64,000 nucleotides of DNA, from assembly GCA_016217595.1 (NCBI GenBank), contig JACRHS010000021.1, positions 124,001 through 188,000 on the forward strand. The letters are read 5' to 3'. Positions 32,125 through 40,092 of this stretch are shown here, in pieces. The DNA comes from Opitutia bacterium. GTDB lineage: Bacteria; Verrucomicrobiota; Verrucomicrobiia; Opitutales; Opitutaceae. The translations under genes and the position numbers were made by a program. Under the pieces are notes generated by a model. That model saw only the letters and a list, made by a program, of their open reading frames with translations, ran no database searches and was not told the DNA's origin. Each line of letters starts with the position of its first letter. Within the stretch, counting starts at the first letter, position 1.

Positions 32125-32610
32125 ATGGCCACGCCTCTCGTCGGAATCATCATGGGCAGCACGTCGGACTGGGACGTGATGCAGAACTGCGCGCTAACCC
32201 TCGACGCGCTCGGCATCCCGTATGAAAAGCGCGTCATCAGCGCACACCGCACCCCGCGGCTCGCCTGGGAATGGTGCGGTGGCGCCGAGTCGCGCGGGTT
32301 GAAAGTGATCATCGCCGCCGCGGGCGGGGCCGCGCATCTCGCCGGCGTCGCCGCCGCGCTCACGCCGCTGCCCGTGCTCGGCGTGCCGATGGAGTCGGCC
32401 TCGCTCAAGGGCATGGACTCGCTCCTCTCGATGGTGCAAATGCCCGCGGGCATCCCGGTGGCCACGTTTGCCATCGGCAAAGCCGGCGCGACCAACTCCG
32501 CGCTCTTCGCCGCTGCGATGCTCGCGCTCAACGACGCCGCGATCAAGAAGGCCCTCGACACCTACCGCGCCGCCCAGACCAAAAAGGTCGAGGCCTCGCA
32601 GCTGCCGTAA
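32125..32610 (+). CDS. purE: 5-(carboxyamino)imidazole ribonucleotide mutase
   Basis: 161 residues from ATG 32125. Class I PurE signatures are all present: [12 protein letters not shown] at the N-terminus, VISAHRTP near residue 38 with the active-site His, [17 protein letters not shown] near 67 and [19 protein letters not shown] near 98. It converts N5-CAIR to CAIR in purine synthesis, normally together with PurK, which is not in this window. It sits alone, about 70 bases after the RDD gene and 108 bases before the ACT protein. Confidence 0.97.
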   Translation: MATPLVGIIMGSTSDWDVMQNCALTLDALGIPYEKRVISAHRTPRLAWEWCGGAESRGLKVIIAAAGGAAHLAGVAAALTPLPVLGVPMESASLKGMDSLLSMVQMPAGIPVATFAIGKAGATNSALFAAAMLALNDAAIKKALDTYRAAQTKKVEASQLP

Positions 32611-32718
32611 ACCCGGCCGCCAAGTCCGCGCCCGCCGAGGTGGTCAACCGCCCGGCGGCGCCCCGAGACCGCCGTTGACCCCGCCCGGACGCGAAGCCAA
32701 GCTCGCGGCCATCGTTCC

Positions 32719-33174
32719 ATGGACACCGCCAGCCCCTTCATCGCCGCGGACCCGGTGCGGCAGTTTTCCGTTTTCCTCGAAAGCCGCGTGGGCCGCTTGT
32801 ACGACCTGAGCTCGCTGCTGCAAAGCAACCAAGTCCATGTCATCGCCATCACCGTGCTCGACACCACCGACAGCGCCATCGTGCGGCTGATCGTGGACGA
32901 TCCCGACAAGGCGCGCGGGTTGCTCGCCCGGGAAGATTTTCCCTACAACGAAGCGGAGATCCTCGTTGTCGAGCTCGCCGACGAAGCCGGCTTAAAACCG
33001 GTGCTCGCGGCGCTCCTCGAAGCCGAGGTCAACACACACTACGTGTACAGCCTCATGAAACGCCCCGAGGGCAAGGCCGCGCTCGCGCTCAGTGTCGACG
33101 ACGCCGATGTGGCGGCGTACGCGTTGAACAGCCGCGGCTTCAAGGTTCTCAATCAACGCGACATCTCCCGCTGA
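32719..33174 (+). CDS. Tandem ACT-domain protein
   Basis: 151 residues from ATG 32719. Two ACT-type beta-alpha-beta units can be seen: residues ~14-80 (VFLESRVGRLYDLSSLLQS, then HVIAITVLD and SAIVRLIVDDPDKAR) and residues ~80-150 (VELADEAGLKPVLAALLEAE, then THYVYSLMKRPEGKAALAL). ACT domains usually bind amino acids and control an enzyme; here no catalytic domain is attached, so it may act as a separate regulatory subunit. The ligand is unknown. Such free-standing ACT proteins occur in this phylum. Confidence 0.8.
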   Translation: MDTASPFIAADPVRQFSVFLESRVGRLYDLSSLLQSNQVHVIAITVLDTTDSAIVRLIVDDPDKARGLLAREDFPYNEAEILVVELADEAGLKPVLAALLEAEVNTHYVYSLMKRPEGKAALALSVDDADVAAYALNSRGFKVLNQRDISR

Positions 33175-33198
33175 CCGCGGGCGCGCGCATCGGCCGGC

Positions 33199-33915
33199 TC
33201 ACGGCGCCGTAGGCGGAGGCGGCGGCTCGGCATTCTGCGCCGGCACCGCGGTGTGTCGCAGCACCACCGTCTGTAATTCTTTCCGGCCGGCCAGCCGCAG
33301 CGTGACCTTTACGGGAATCTCGTCGGACGTCACGCCGAGGCGCGAGACGACGCGCTCCGGCCCGCCGGTCTGCCCCGGCGCGAGCGTGATCCGATCCGGC
33401 TTGAGCGCGAAATTGCCGAGGTCGGAAACGAAATCCACGACCTCCACGACCGCGGGCGAGCCCTCTTTGGTCTGGTTGACGAGTTCCAACCGGAGCGTGA
33501 CCGGCGGCATCGTGCTGCCGAGCTGACCGCCCATGTGGCGCGGCATGCCGCCGCCTTCGCCCCCATGCCCCTCCATGCCCGGGCCGCCCATGCCAGGTCC
33601 ACCGCCCATGCCACCGCCACGGCGGCCGCCGCCGCGCCCCATGCCCCCGCCTTTGCCGCTCCCGCGATCTTCGCCACTGCCGCCACCGGGCTTGCCGCCC
33701 ATGTGGATGCCGCGGGTGAGATAAACGCGCGCCACGAGCTGGCCGTCGAAAAAGGCGGCGTCGCCTTGCATCGCGATCGGCCGCGGAGCCGCTTCAGGCC
33801 CCATGCCATCGGGCGGGCCATGGCGCCGGGACGGACCGCTTTCGCAGCCAGTCAACAACAGGAAAAAACCGACGCCGCACAGCAGACACGTCGAGAGAGC
33901 AAGGGACTTTTTCAT
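33199..33915 (-). CDS. Gly/Met-rich lipoprotein of an ECF sigma operon
   Basis: 238 residues from ATG 33915. The signal ends in LLLTGC, a lipobox, so Cys23 would be lipidated. Residues ~75-130 are extremely rich in Gly, Met and Arg with some His (units such as GGGMGRGGG and GMGGPGMEGHGG). The C-terminal ~100 residues are beta-rich (VTLRLELVNQTKEGSPAVVE). Last gene of a four-gene minus-strand cluster starting with an ECF sigma factor. The Met/His/Gly tract could bind metal ions or be an unstructured spacer; no family recognised. Confidence 0.65.
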   Translation of the reverse strand: MKKSLALSTCLLCGVGFFLLLTGCESGPSRRHGPPDGMGPEAAPRPIAMQGDAAFFDGQLVARVYLTRGIHMGGKPGGGSGEDRGSGKGGGMGRGGGRRGGGMGGGPGMGGPGMEGHGGEGGGMPRHMGGQLGSTMPPVTLRLELVNQTKEGSPAVVEVVDFVSDLGNFALKPDRITLAPGQTGGPERVVSRLGVTSDEIPVKVTLRLAGRKELQTVVLRHTAVPAQNAEPPPPPTAP

Positions 33916-33991
33916 GGTAAAAGAAAGACGCAGAAGTACCCGCCCGGGGACCGCGCGTAAACCGCCATGTTCCCTGTCGTGCCGCCGAAGA

Positions 33992-34690
33992 TTATTTCTT
34001 GGGCTCGAGCTGGGCGCGGTTGGCGATTTCGGAAATGCGGTACAACTGCACCGAGGGCGGCGGCGTGATGTCGACCAGTTGCAAGAATCGCGCCCGGCGC
34101 TCCAGCAGCATTTCGCGCAACCGCACCTGCTGTTCGGCGTCGAGGCCCAGTTTCTGGGTGAAACGCTCGACGGCCAGCGGCACAAACACGATGGAGGACA
34201 CAAACCAGTCGGACTCGTAAATCATGCGCGGTTTCGGCGCGGGGGCCGGCGCGGGGGCGACGGCCGGCTTGGCGTCGGGCTTGGCGGCAGCGGCGGGCGC
34301 GGGTGTCGCTGCCGGCGCGGGCGTCGGCGCTTTGGGCGGCGTGCTCACCGCGGTCTTGCGCCGCTGCAATTCTTCGAGCCGCTGGCACTGTTCGGCGGAG
34401 AGGATCGTCTCAAAGTCAGTGCGGAAATCGGCCTCGATCTCGTCGAATTCCTCGCGAAACGCCTCCATTTGCGGACGCAGCTTGTCGATCTCGGCGTTGA
34501 TTTCGCGCCAGAGGTCGGGCCGGGCGCTGGCGAGCGCGGGGCCGGAACGCACGATGTTGCGCAGCTCGCTGAAAACCATGGCCGGCGGCGGCGGCACGGG
34601 TTTGACCCGGCGCGATATCCAGTAGCCGGCCCCGAGTCCGACGCCGAAGCCCGCGACCGTCAGCAGCGTGAGAGCGACCCGCGTTTTCAT
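33992..34690 (-). CDS. Spy/CpxP-like periplasmic protein with N-terminal anchor
   Basis: 232 residues from ATG 34690, overlapping the upstream stop by ATGA. One N-terminal membrane segment (about residues 7-25) precedes a helical domain with acidic/basic heptads (WREINAEIDKLRPQMEAFRE), a Pro/Ala linker (about 120-158) and a second helical part (FTQKLGLDAEQQVRLREMLL). Both helical parts contain the L-x-x-E-Q-x-x-x-L pattern found in Spy/CpxP and heavy-metal-sensor-like periplasmic proteins. In this sigma operon it probably senses or buffers envelope stress. Moderate confidence in the family. Confidence 0.55.
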   Translation of the reverse strand: MKTRVALTLLTVAGFGVGLGAGYWISRRVKPVPPPPAMVFSELRNIVRSGPALASARPDLWREINAEIDKLRPQMEAFREEFDEIEADFRTDFETILSAEQCQRLEELQRRKTAVSTPPKAPTPAPAATPAPAAAAKPDAKPAVAPAPAPAPKPRMIYESDWFVSSIVFVPLAVERFTQKLGLDAEQQVRLREMLLERRARFLQLVDITPPPSVQLYRISEIANRAQLEPKK

Positions 34691-34977
34691 AGCGTGTCTT
34701 CCTGTCCGAGCTTGGTGCCTTCCGCCGCGACCACGCTCCACTGCGCGAGCGCCTCGTCGTTGGCGCGGTGCTCCCGCCAGGAATTGACCGCCAGAGTGAG
34801 GGCGAGACAGGCCATCACCGCGCCAAAGCCGACGAGGACGGCGGTCTGCGGCGACAACTCATCGCGGGCGGCGGCGACGCGGGCCAGCACGCGCTGCGCC
34901 AGATGGGGACGCAAGGCGGCGGTGCCCTGCTTGCGGATGTCGGGCCAAAGGGCGGAGAGTTCAGGTTCGTTTTGCAT
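34687..34977 (-). CDS. Small membrane protein, candidate anti-sigma factor
   Basis: 96 residues from ATG 34977, inside the end of the sigma gene (17-base overlap), and overlapping the next gene by 4 bases. A helical N-terminus (~45 residues) precedes one membrane segment (about residues 50-68, LVGFGAVMACLALTLAV) and a short periplasmic tail. Size, topology and coupling to an ECF sigma gene fit an anti-sigma factor, but no zinc-binding motif is present. The functional label is inferred from context. Confidence 0.55.
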   Translation of the reverse strand: MQNEPELSALWPDIRKQGTAALRPHLAQRVLARVAAARDELSPQTAVLVGFGAVMACLALTLAVNSWREHRANDEALAQWSVVAAEGTKLGQEDTL

Positions 34978-35506
34978 AAAGATCTCGGAGCCGCTCACGC
35001 GCGCGGTGCAATCGTGTTTTGATGGTGGTGGTGGTCGTGCCGGTGGCGCGCGCCATCTCGGCCAGACTCAGCCCTTCCTGGGCCATGAGCAAAAGTGTGC
35101 GATCGCGCGCAGGCAAGCGTTGGAGCAACGCCAGTAACGCTTCGATGCGCTCGCGTTTGTCGGTATCTACGAAGACCGGCGGATCGTCGGTCGCGGGGTC
35201 GAAAAAGGTGAACATGCGCCGCCAGCGTTCGCGGCGGGTGTGGTCGATGCAGGCGTTGCGGGCGAGGCGGAACAGCCAGGGCTCGAACAACGCCGGGTCG
35301 AGCAGGCGCGGCAGCCCCTTTAACATCTTGATCAACACGTCCTGGCAGAGGTCGTCGACCGGGGCGGCCCGTCCGAGCATGGCATAGACGAAGCCCGCCA
35401 ACCGCGCTTGATAAGCGACGATCAAAGCGTTCTGCGCCGACATATTGCCGGCCTGCGCGCGCCGCACGAGTTCGGGCAGCGCGGTGTCGTCGGCTTTGTC
35501 CTCCAT
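34961..35506 (-). CDS. ECF-type RNA polymerase sigma factor
   Basis: 181 residues from ATG 35506. Region 2 contains LVRRAQAGNMSAQNALIVAY and VDDLCQDVLIKMLKGL with FRLARNACIDHTRRERWRR; region 4 contains LLQRLPARDRTLLLMAQEGL and MARATGTTTTTIKTRLHRAR. It transcribes an operon with a small membrane protein, a Spy-like protein and a lipoprotein, so its regulon likely concerns the cell envelope or metals. It diverges from pdxH with 142 bases between starts, where its promoter should lie. Confidence 0.92.
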   Translation of the reverse strand: MEDKADDTALPELVRRAQAGNMSAQNALIVAYQARLAGFVYAMLGRAAPVDDLCQDVLIKMLKGLPRLLDPALFEPWLFRLARNACIDHTRRERWRRMFTFFDPATDDPPVFVDTDKRERIEALLALLQRLPARDRTLLLMAQEGLSLAEMARATGTTTTTIKTRLHRARERLRDLYAKRT

Positions 35507-35648
35507 GTGACGGGCGATACACTGCACGAGGGCAAGACGGATCAAAAGCCGGAAAGTTGCCCGATTCTGCGGCCCCCCAGGCCCCGGCAGCGACCGGTTC
35601 GCGATCTTTTTTTGACAGCGTCCGCCCCATGACGCACTGTGACGCACG

Positions 35649-36287
35649 ATGCCGTCCTACGCCGACATGCGCAAAGACTATACCCTCGCCGGGCTGACCG
35701 AGAAAGATCTGGCGCGGGACCCGTTCCGCCAGTTTGAGAAATGGTTCCAGGAGGCCGAGGGCGCCAAACTCCCCGAGCCCAACGCCATGGTGCTCTCCAC
35801 TTGCTCGCGCGAAGGGCGGCCGACCTCCCGCACCGTGTTGCTCAAGGGCCTCGACGGACGCGGCTTCGTTTTCTTCACCAACTACGACAGCCGCAAAGGC
35901 CGCGAGCTCGGCGAGACCGGCCGCGCCTCGCTGCTGTTCCCCTGGATCGCCCTCGAACGCCAGGTGATGATCGAGGGTTCCGTGGCCAAATTGTCGCGCG
36001 AAGAAAGCGCCGTGTATTTCCACAGCCGGCCGTTGCCGAGCCAGCTCGCCGCCTGGGCCTCGCCGCAAAGCACCATCATCGCCAGCCGCGCCGTGCTGGA
36101 ATCCGCGATGAAGACCGTGGAGAAAAAATACGCCGGGCAGGAAGTGCCGCTGCCGCCATCATGGGGCGGCTACCGCGTGTCGCCCGAGACGGTGGAATTC
36201 TGGCAGGGCCGTCGCAACCGCCTCCACGACCGCCTGCGTTATCGGCGGGAACAAGACGCCTGGATCGTCGAACGCCTCGCCCCCTAG
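35649..36287 (+). CDS. pdxH: Pyridoxamine 5'-phosphate oxidase
   Basis: 212 residues from ATG 35649. The FMN-binding split barrel shows AMVLSTCSREGRPTSRTVLL near residue 46 and FFTNYDSRKGREL near 75. WGGYRVSPETVEFWQGR-type sequence near 172 and RLHDRLRYRR close to the end are the PdxH signature. It oxidises pyridoxamine or pyridoxine phosphate to pyridoxal phosphate in the cytoplasm. Length is standard. The histidine kinase gene follows 10 bases later and may be cotranscribed. Confidence 0.97.
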   Translation: MPSYADMRKDYTLAGLTEKDLARDPFRQFEKWFQEAEGAKLPEPNAMVLSTCSREGRPTSRTVLLKGLDGRGFVFFTNYDSRKGRELGETGRASLLFPWIALERQVMIEGSVAKLSREESAVYFHSRPLPSQLAAWASPQSTIIASRAVLESAMKTVEKKYAGQEVPLPPSWGGYRVSPETVEFWQGRRNRLHDRLRYRREQDAWIVERLAP

Positions 36288-36297
36288 CCGCGTCCGC

Positions 36298-37890
36298 GTG
36301 AAAACCAAGCGCCCCAGCCCCACCCGCGCCGGCCGTGTCCGGCGCGCCCCCCGTCCCGCCGCCGCCCCGGCCGCGCTGCTCGCCGCCGCGCTGCAGTGCC
36401 AGAGCGAGGGCGTGTTCATCGCCGAGCACCGCGCCCAGGCGGACGGCCTGAAGATCGTTTTCGCCAACGCGCGATTCTGCGCGATGACCGGCTACAGCGC
36501 CGCGGAACTGCAAACGCGCCGCCACGGTTTTCTACATGCCGACAAAGCCGACCTCGAACGCCTGCGCCGCTGGGCGGCCAAGGCCGCGCCGAGCAAGGTG
36601 TTTGCCGGCGAAGGCGATCTGATCCGCAAAAACGGCGGCACCATTTACGCCGCGTGGAGTTTCAGCCCGGTGACCGACGCCCGCGGCCGGGTGACGCACA
36701 TCGTCGCCACCTATCGCGACACCACCGCCAAGCGCGACCTGGAGGAAGCGTTGCTCCACGCCCAACGACTCGATGCCGTGGGCCGGCTCGCCGGCGGCGT
36801 GGCGCACGATTTCAACAACCTCATCTCCGTCATCAACGGCTACTGCCAGATCGTGGCGGAGAAAATCGGCGACAACCCGGCATTGCGACGCGACATCGAG
36901 GAGATCCACAAGGCCGGCCAGAAGGCCGCCACGCTCACCCGGCAGCTGCTCGCCTTCGGCCGGCGCCAGCCGATGGACCCGCGCATCATCCCGCTCAGCC
37001 AGCTCGTGCAGGAAAACGCCGAGATCCTCACACGCGTGCTCGGCAATGCCGGCCGCCTCGAACTCAAACTCGCCGCCGACGCCGGCCAGGTGCGCGCCGA
37101 CCCCGATCAACTCCAGCAGGTGTTGCTCAATCTCACCCTCAACGCCCGCGATGCGTTGCGCGACCACGGCTGTGTGACGATCAGCACCGCCCGCCATGAA
37201 ATCAAAACGGGCCGCCATCATCGCCCCTCGGACATCCCGCCGGGCCAGTACGTCGTCCTCTCGGTGGCCGACAACGGCACGGGCATGGACGCCGACACGC
37301 AATCGCACCTCTTCGAACCATTCTTCACCACCAAGGAGCCGGGCAAAGGCAGCGGTCTCGGCCTCGCGCTCGTCTACGGCGTGGTGCAGCAAAGCAACGG
37401 CTTCATCCGCGTGCACAGTGCACTTCTCGTCGGCTCCACCTTCGAAATTTATCTGCCGCTCGTCGCCGGCCCCGCCGAACCCGTCACCGCCCGGCCGCTC
37501 CCCATGCTCACGCCCACGCGCGGCCACGAGACTGTGCTGCTGGTCGAAAGCGATGCGGTCGTCGGCAAAATGGTGTCCGGCATGCTCACCTCCGACGGCT
37601 ATCAGGTGATGACTGCGCACGATGCGGTCCAGGCGCTGCAACTGGCGCGCACGCTCGGGCAACCGCCGCACATTCTCATCGCCTCCATCGGCGAACAGGA
37701 GGGCTGCGATCAACTCGTGCAAGCCCTGCGCGAACGGAACCCCAACCTCTGCGTGCTCTGCACCGCACCCTGCGAACAAATCTGCCCCTCGGCGTGCATG
37801 ACCGCGGCGCGGCGGCTCTGTCTGCCCAAGCCTTTTGCCCTGAGCGAACTGCTCAAGGCGACCCGGCAGCTGCTCGACGGCGGCGCCTAA
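36298..37890 (+). CDS. PAS sensor histidine kinase with degenerate receiver domain
   Basis: 530 residues from GTG 36298. A PAS domain covers about residues 25-150 ([19 protein letters not shown]). The H-box is [19 protein letters not shown] with His170; the ATPase domain has [28 protein letters not shown] and [17 protein letters not shown]-terminal receiver-like domain (~410-525) has its first acidic site reduced to VESD, and where the phospho-accepting Asp should be it reads [12 protein letters not shown]; the conserved Lys near the end (CLPKPF) is kept. The receiver is therefore probably not phosphorylated. No membrane segment. Its stop overlaps the convergent siaD stop. Confidence 0.9.
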   Translation: MKTKRPSPTRAGRVRRAPRPAAAPAALLAAALQCQSEGVFIAEHRAQADGLKIVFANARFCAMTGYSAAELQTRRHGFLHADKADLERLRRWAAKAAPSKVFAGEGDLIRKNGGTIYAAWSFSPVTDARGRVTHIVATYRDTTAKRDLEEALLHAQRLDAVGRLAGGVAHDFNNLISVINGYCQIVAEKIGDNPALRRDIEEIHKAGQKAATLTRQLLAFGRRQPMDPRIIPLSQLVQENAEILTRVLGNAGRLELKLAADAGQVRADPDQLQQVLLNLTLNARDALRDHGCVTISTARHEIKTGRHHRPSDIPPGQYVVLSVADNGTGMDADTQSHLFEPFFTTKEPGKGSGLGLALVYGVVQQSNGFIRVHSALLVGSTFEIYLPLVAGPAEPVTARPLPMLTPTRGHETVLLVESDAVVGKMVSGMLTSDGYQVMTAHDAVQALQLARTLGQPPHILIASIGEQEGCDQLVQALRERNPNLCVLCTAPCEQICPSACMTAARRLCLPKPFALSELLKATRQLLDGGA

Positions 37891-39008
37891 CCCGGCAGAG
37901 TGGCGCGGTGGCGCTGCCGTGCAACGGTCGCGCGACCCAGCCACGATTCCATGCTCTCGGCCGCCTCCAGCAACGCCCAGCCGGCGCTGGCGCGCACCCC
38001 CGCCCCCTCGGCGGTCGGACATTTCACTGCGGCGACCTTGGTGCAAAGCTGCTCGACCGCGGCCTGAACTTCGTCCGGATGCAACACGCGCACCACGAGC
38101 AAAAATTCGTCGCCGTCCCACCGCCCGCAGATGCCCGCCGGGCCGGCCGTGGCGCCGAGCAGGCGCGCCACCGCGACCAACGCGCGGTCGCCCGTCTCAA
38201 AACCGTGGCGACGGTTGAAATCGCTCAAGCTCACCAGATCGAGCATCACCACGCCCAGCCCGCGCGGCGCGGCGATTGATTGGGCGCGGGCCAGTTCGAG
38301 TCGTTGGAGGACACCGCGACGGTTGAGCAGCCCGGTGAGCGGATCGCTCAGCGCCGCCCACTCGGTCGCGAGGTGGGCCTTGTGAAACTCGGCGTGGTAG
38401 CGGTCGCTGATCTCGGCGATGCGCTGCATCCGTTTGTGCAGCCGGACATATTTGTGAAACAGCGCCTTCAGGTCGGCGTGCAGCGGCATGTCCTGGTTCT
38501 GCGGATCGTTCACCAACGGCAGAAAACGCGCGATCACCTGGTCGCCCAAATCCTCCGCTGAGAGCCGCGCCGCCGGAATGGTCCGTGTGGCGGGCAGCGC
38601 CGGCAGATCGGAGGCCGTGAGCACGTCGGCGTAAAACCGGTGGGCGCACGTCGGACACATGCCGTGGCTGAAAATCGTGCCGGTGTGCTGGGTGATGTAG
38701 GTTTCGAGCGAATGCCACTGGCCCTGCTCGTCGCGGATCTGTTTGCACGAGGAACAGATCGCGAGCATGCCGTGCAACGTCTTGTTGCGGCGCAGCGCCT
38801 CCTGCAACTCGCGCACCAGCGTCTTGACCTGCGTCTGGTAGGAATCGCTGATGCGCGCAGTCTTCGCGAAACGCCGGTTGATTTTCACCAGCGCGCCATA
38901 GAGCTCGCGCGCTTCCGCCAGCGGGAGCGGTCCGGCCTCGTTGTCGGGCGCCAGGCGGGCGCTGTACTTCGCGATGATCGGATGTTCGTTGGGATCGGCG
39001 GGAGGCAT
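37887..39008 (-). CDS. siaD: SiaD-like GGDEF protein with zinc-ribbon-like region
   Basis: 373 residues from ATG 39008. Residues ~75-125 carry CSSCKQIRDEQGQWH and SHGMCPTCAHRFY, a four-Cys motif often seen between sensor and output domains. A helical region leads to the GGDEF domain (about 225-370) beginning DPLTGLLNRRG. The signature reads RWDGDEF, so the first Gly is replaced by Asp, and no RxxD inhibitory site precedes it. In Pseudomonas, SiaD makes c-di-GMP when bound by SiaC. The substitution may weaken or abolish activity. It is the last gene of siaABCD, 5 bases after siaC. Confidence 0.82.
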   Translation of the reverse strand: MPPADPNEHPIIAKYSARLAPDNEAGPLPLAEARELYGALVKINRRFAKTARISDSYQTQVKTLVRELQEALRRNKTLHGMLAICSSCKQIRDEQGQWHSLETYITQHTGTIFSHGMCPTCAHRFYADVLTASDLPALPATRTIPAARLSAEDLGDQVIARFLPLVNDPQNQDMPLHADLKALFHKYVRLHKRMQRIAEISDRYHAEFHKAHLATEWAALSDPLTGLLNRRGVLQRLELARAQSIAAPRGLGVVMLDLVSLSDFNRRHGFETGDRALVAVARLLGATAGPAGICGRWDGDEFLLVVRVLHPDEVQAAVEQLCTKVAAVKCPTAEGAGVRASAGWALLEAAESMESWLGRATVARQRHRATLPG

Positions 39009-39013
39009 GGCGT

Positions 39014-39397
39014 TCAACGACCGGACAAGGGCAGGATGCGGAAGGGCACGCGGACTTCTTCGCGAAACTCCTCGGCATTGCTGAGCGCGCGGTCGTTCTC
39101 AGCGTCGTAATACCAGTTTACCTGCACGACCTTGCCGCCCTCGTAGGCGTCTTCGAGCAGGTCGAGGATGTCCATGACGCTCTTGGTGCTGCCGGTGTTG
39201 AGGTAGCTGAGGTTGAAATTGAAAGTCAGCGGAACGGATGCCGTGGGAAGGTACTGCTGCAGCCACACGAGCAGCGGGCGGTAATACTCGAAGGAGTTCT
39301 CCGGGTACGATTCGCCGGTCATCGCCATGATGCCCGCGGCGGCATCGAACGCGACCTCGGGCGTGGATTTGCTTCGAGCAAGGTTGAGGTTTTCCAT
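39014..39397 (-). CDS. siaC: SiaC-family switch phosphoprotein (DUF1987)
   Basis: 127 residues from ATG 39397. GIMAMTGESYPENSFEYYRP is the core of SiaC proteins: the Thr/Ser in TGES is the site that SiaB phosphorylates and SiaA dephosphorylates. FNFNLSYLNTGSTKSVMDIL is the second conserved block. Unphosphorylated SiaC binds and stimulates SiaD in Pseudomonas aeruginosa. It lies between siaB (7 bases) and siaD (5 bases), so expression is coupled. Confidence 0.9.
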   Translation of the reverse strand: MENLNLARSKSTPEVAFDAAAGIMAMTGESYPENSFEYYRPLLVWLQQYLPTASVPLTFNFNLSYLNTGSTKSVMDILDLLEDAYEGGKVVQVNWYYDAENDRALSNAEEFREEVRVPFRILPLSGR

Positions 39398-39404
39398 GGG
39401 AGAA

Positions 39405-39953
39405 TCAAACGAGGGCGCGCAGACTGAAAAAGGAGCAGTGATCCGAAACCGGCCGCAAGTTGTAATCGAGCGGCTGGGCGGCTTTGCGGGACATGTCGAT
39501 GAGGCCGAGACCGGCGCTGTGCTGCCCGGGTGCGAGCGGACGCCGCATCTGCTCCTTGTAGAGCTGGCGCAGCGCGGCGGCATCGAGCGCGCGGAGCTTG
39601 TCGAGATGCGCGGCGAGCGTGCCGACATCCGCCTGCGCAACGAGGTTGCCGGAGCGGATCACGTAGCGGTCGCCGGCTTTGCCGATGACGACGATGGCGT
39701 CGTTGTAGTCGGCAGCGGCGTCGCCCTCGGCGGCCTTGCGGGCGGCGTAATTGCGGACGTTCTGGGTCTGTTCGATGAACACCGAAAACACATCCATGAG
39801 CGAGGCCTTGGCCACCTGCTCGGTTTCGAGATAACGGCGGACGGCGTTGCCCAGCTCCTCGATGATGGAGTGCGAAAACGGACCGGCGAAACAGATGAGC
39901 GTGCCGTCCTGTTTGAAGCCGTCGCGGAAGTCGTAGAGATCGATGGGTGTCAT
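39405..39953 (-). CDS. siaB: SiaB-family protein kinase
   Basis: 182 residues from ATG 39953. The opening FKQDGTLICFAGPFSHSIIE and the later VFSVFIEQTQNVRNYAARK, which holds the ATP-site Glu/Asn helix of this GHKL-like fold, match SiaB/DUF6272 proteins. AGLGLIDMSRKAAQPLDYN near the C-terminus is the glycine-rich lid. SiaB phosphorylates SiaC and thereby switches off diguanylate cyclase stimulation. It follows siaA by 139 bases and precedes siaC by 7. Confidence 0.9.
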   Translation of the reverse strand: MTPIDLYDFRDGFKQDGTLICFAGPFSHSIIEELGNAVRRYLETEQVAKASLMDVFSVFIEQTQNVRNYAARKAAEGDAAADYNDAIVVIGKAGDRYVIRSGNLVAQADVGTLAAHLDKLRALDAAALRQLYKEQMRRPLAPGQHSAGLGLIDMSRKAAQPLDYNLRPVSDHCSFFSLRALV

Positions 39954-40092
39954 GCGGGGAAGGGAAATTGCATCATATTTTCGGGCCGAAAAAAGCCGGC
40001 CGGCATCGTCCGGTCAGACTGGAATGACCCGCGCCGCCCCGGCCCGCCGCAGCGAAGCGGGGGATGACGGCGAGAAATCGGTGTCCGGCGGT

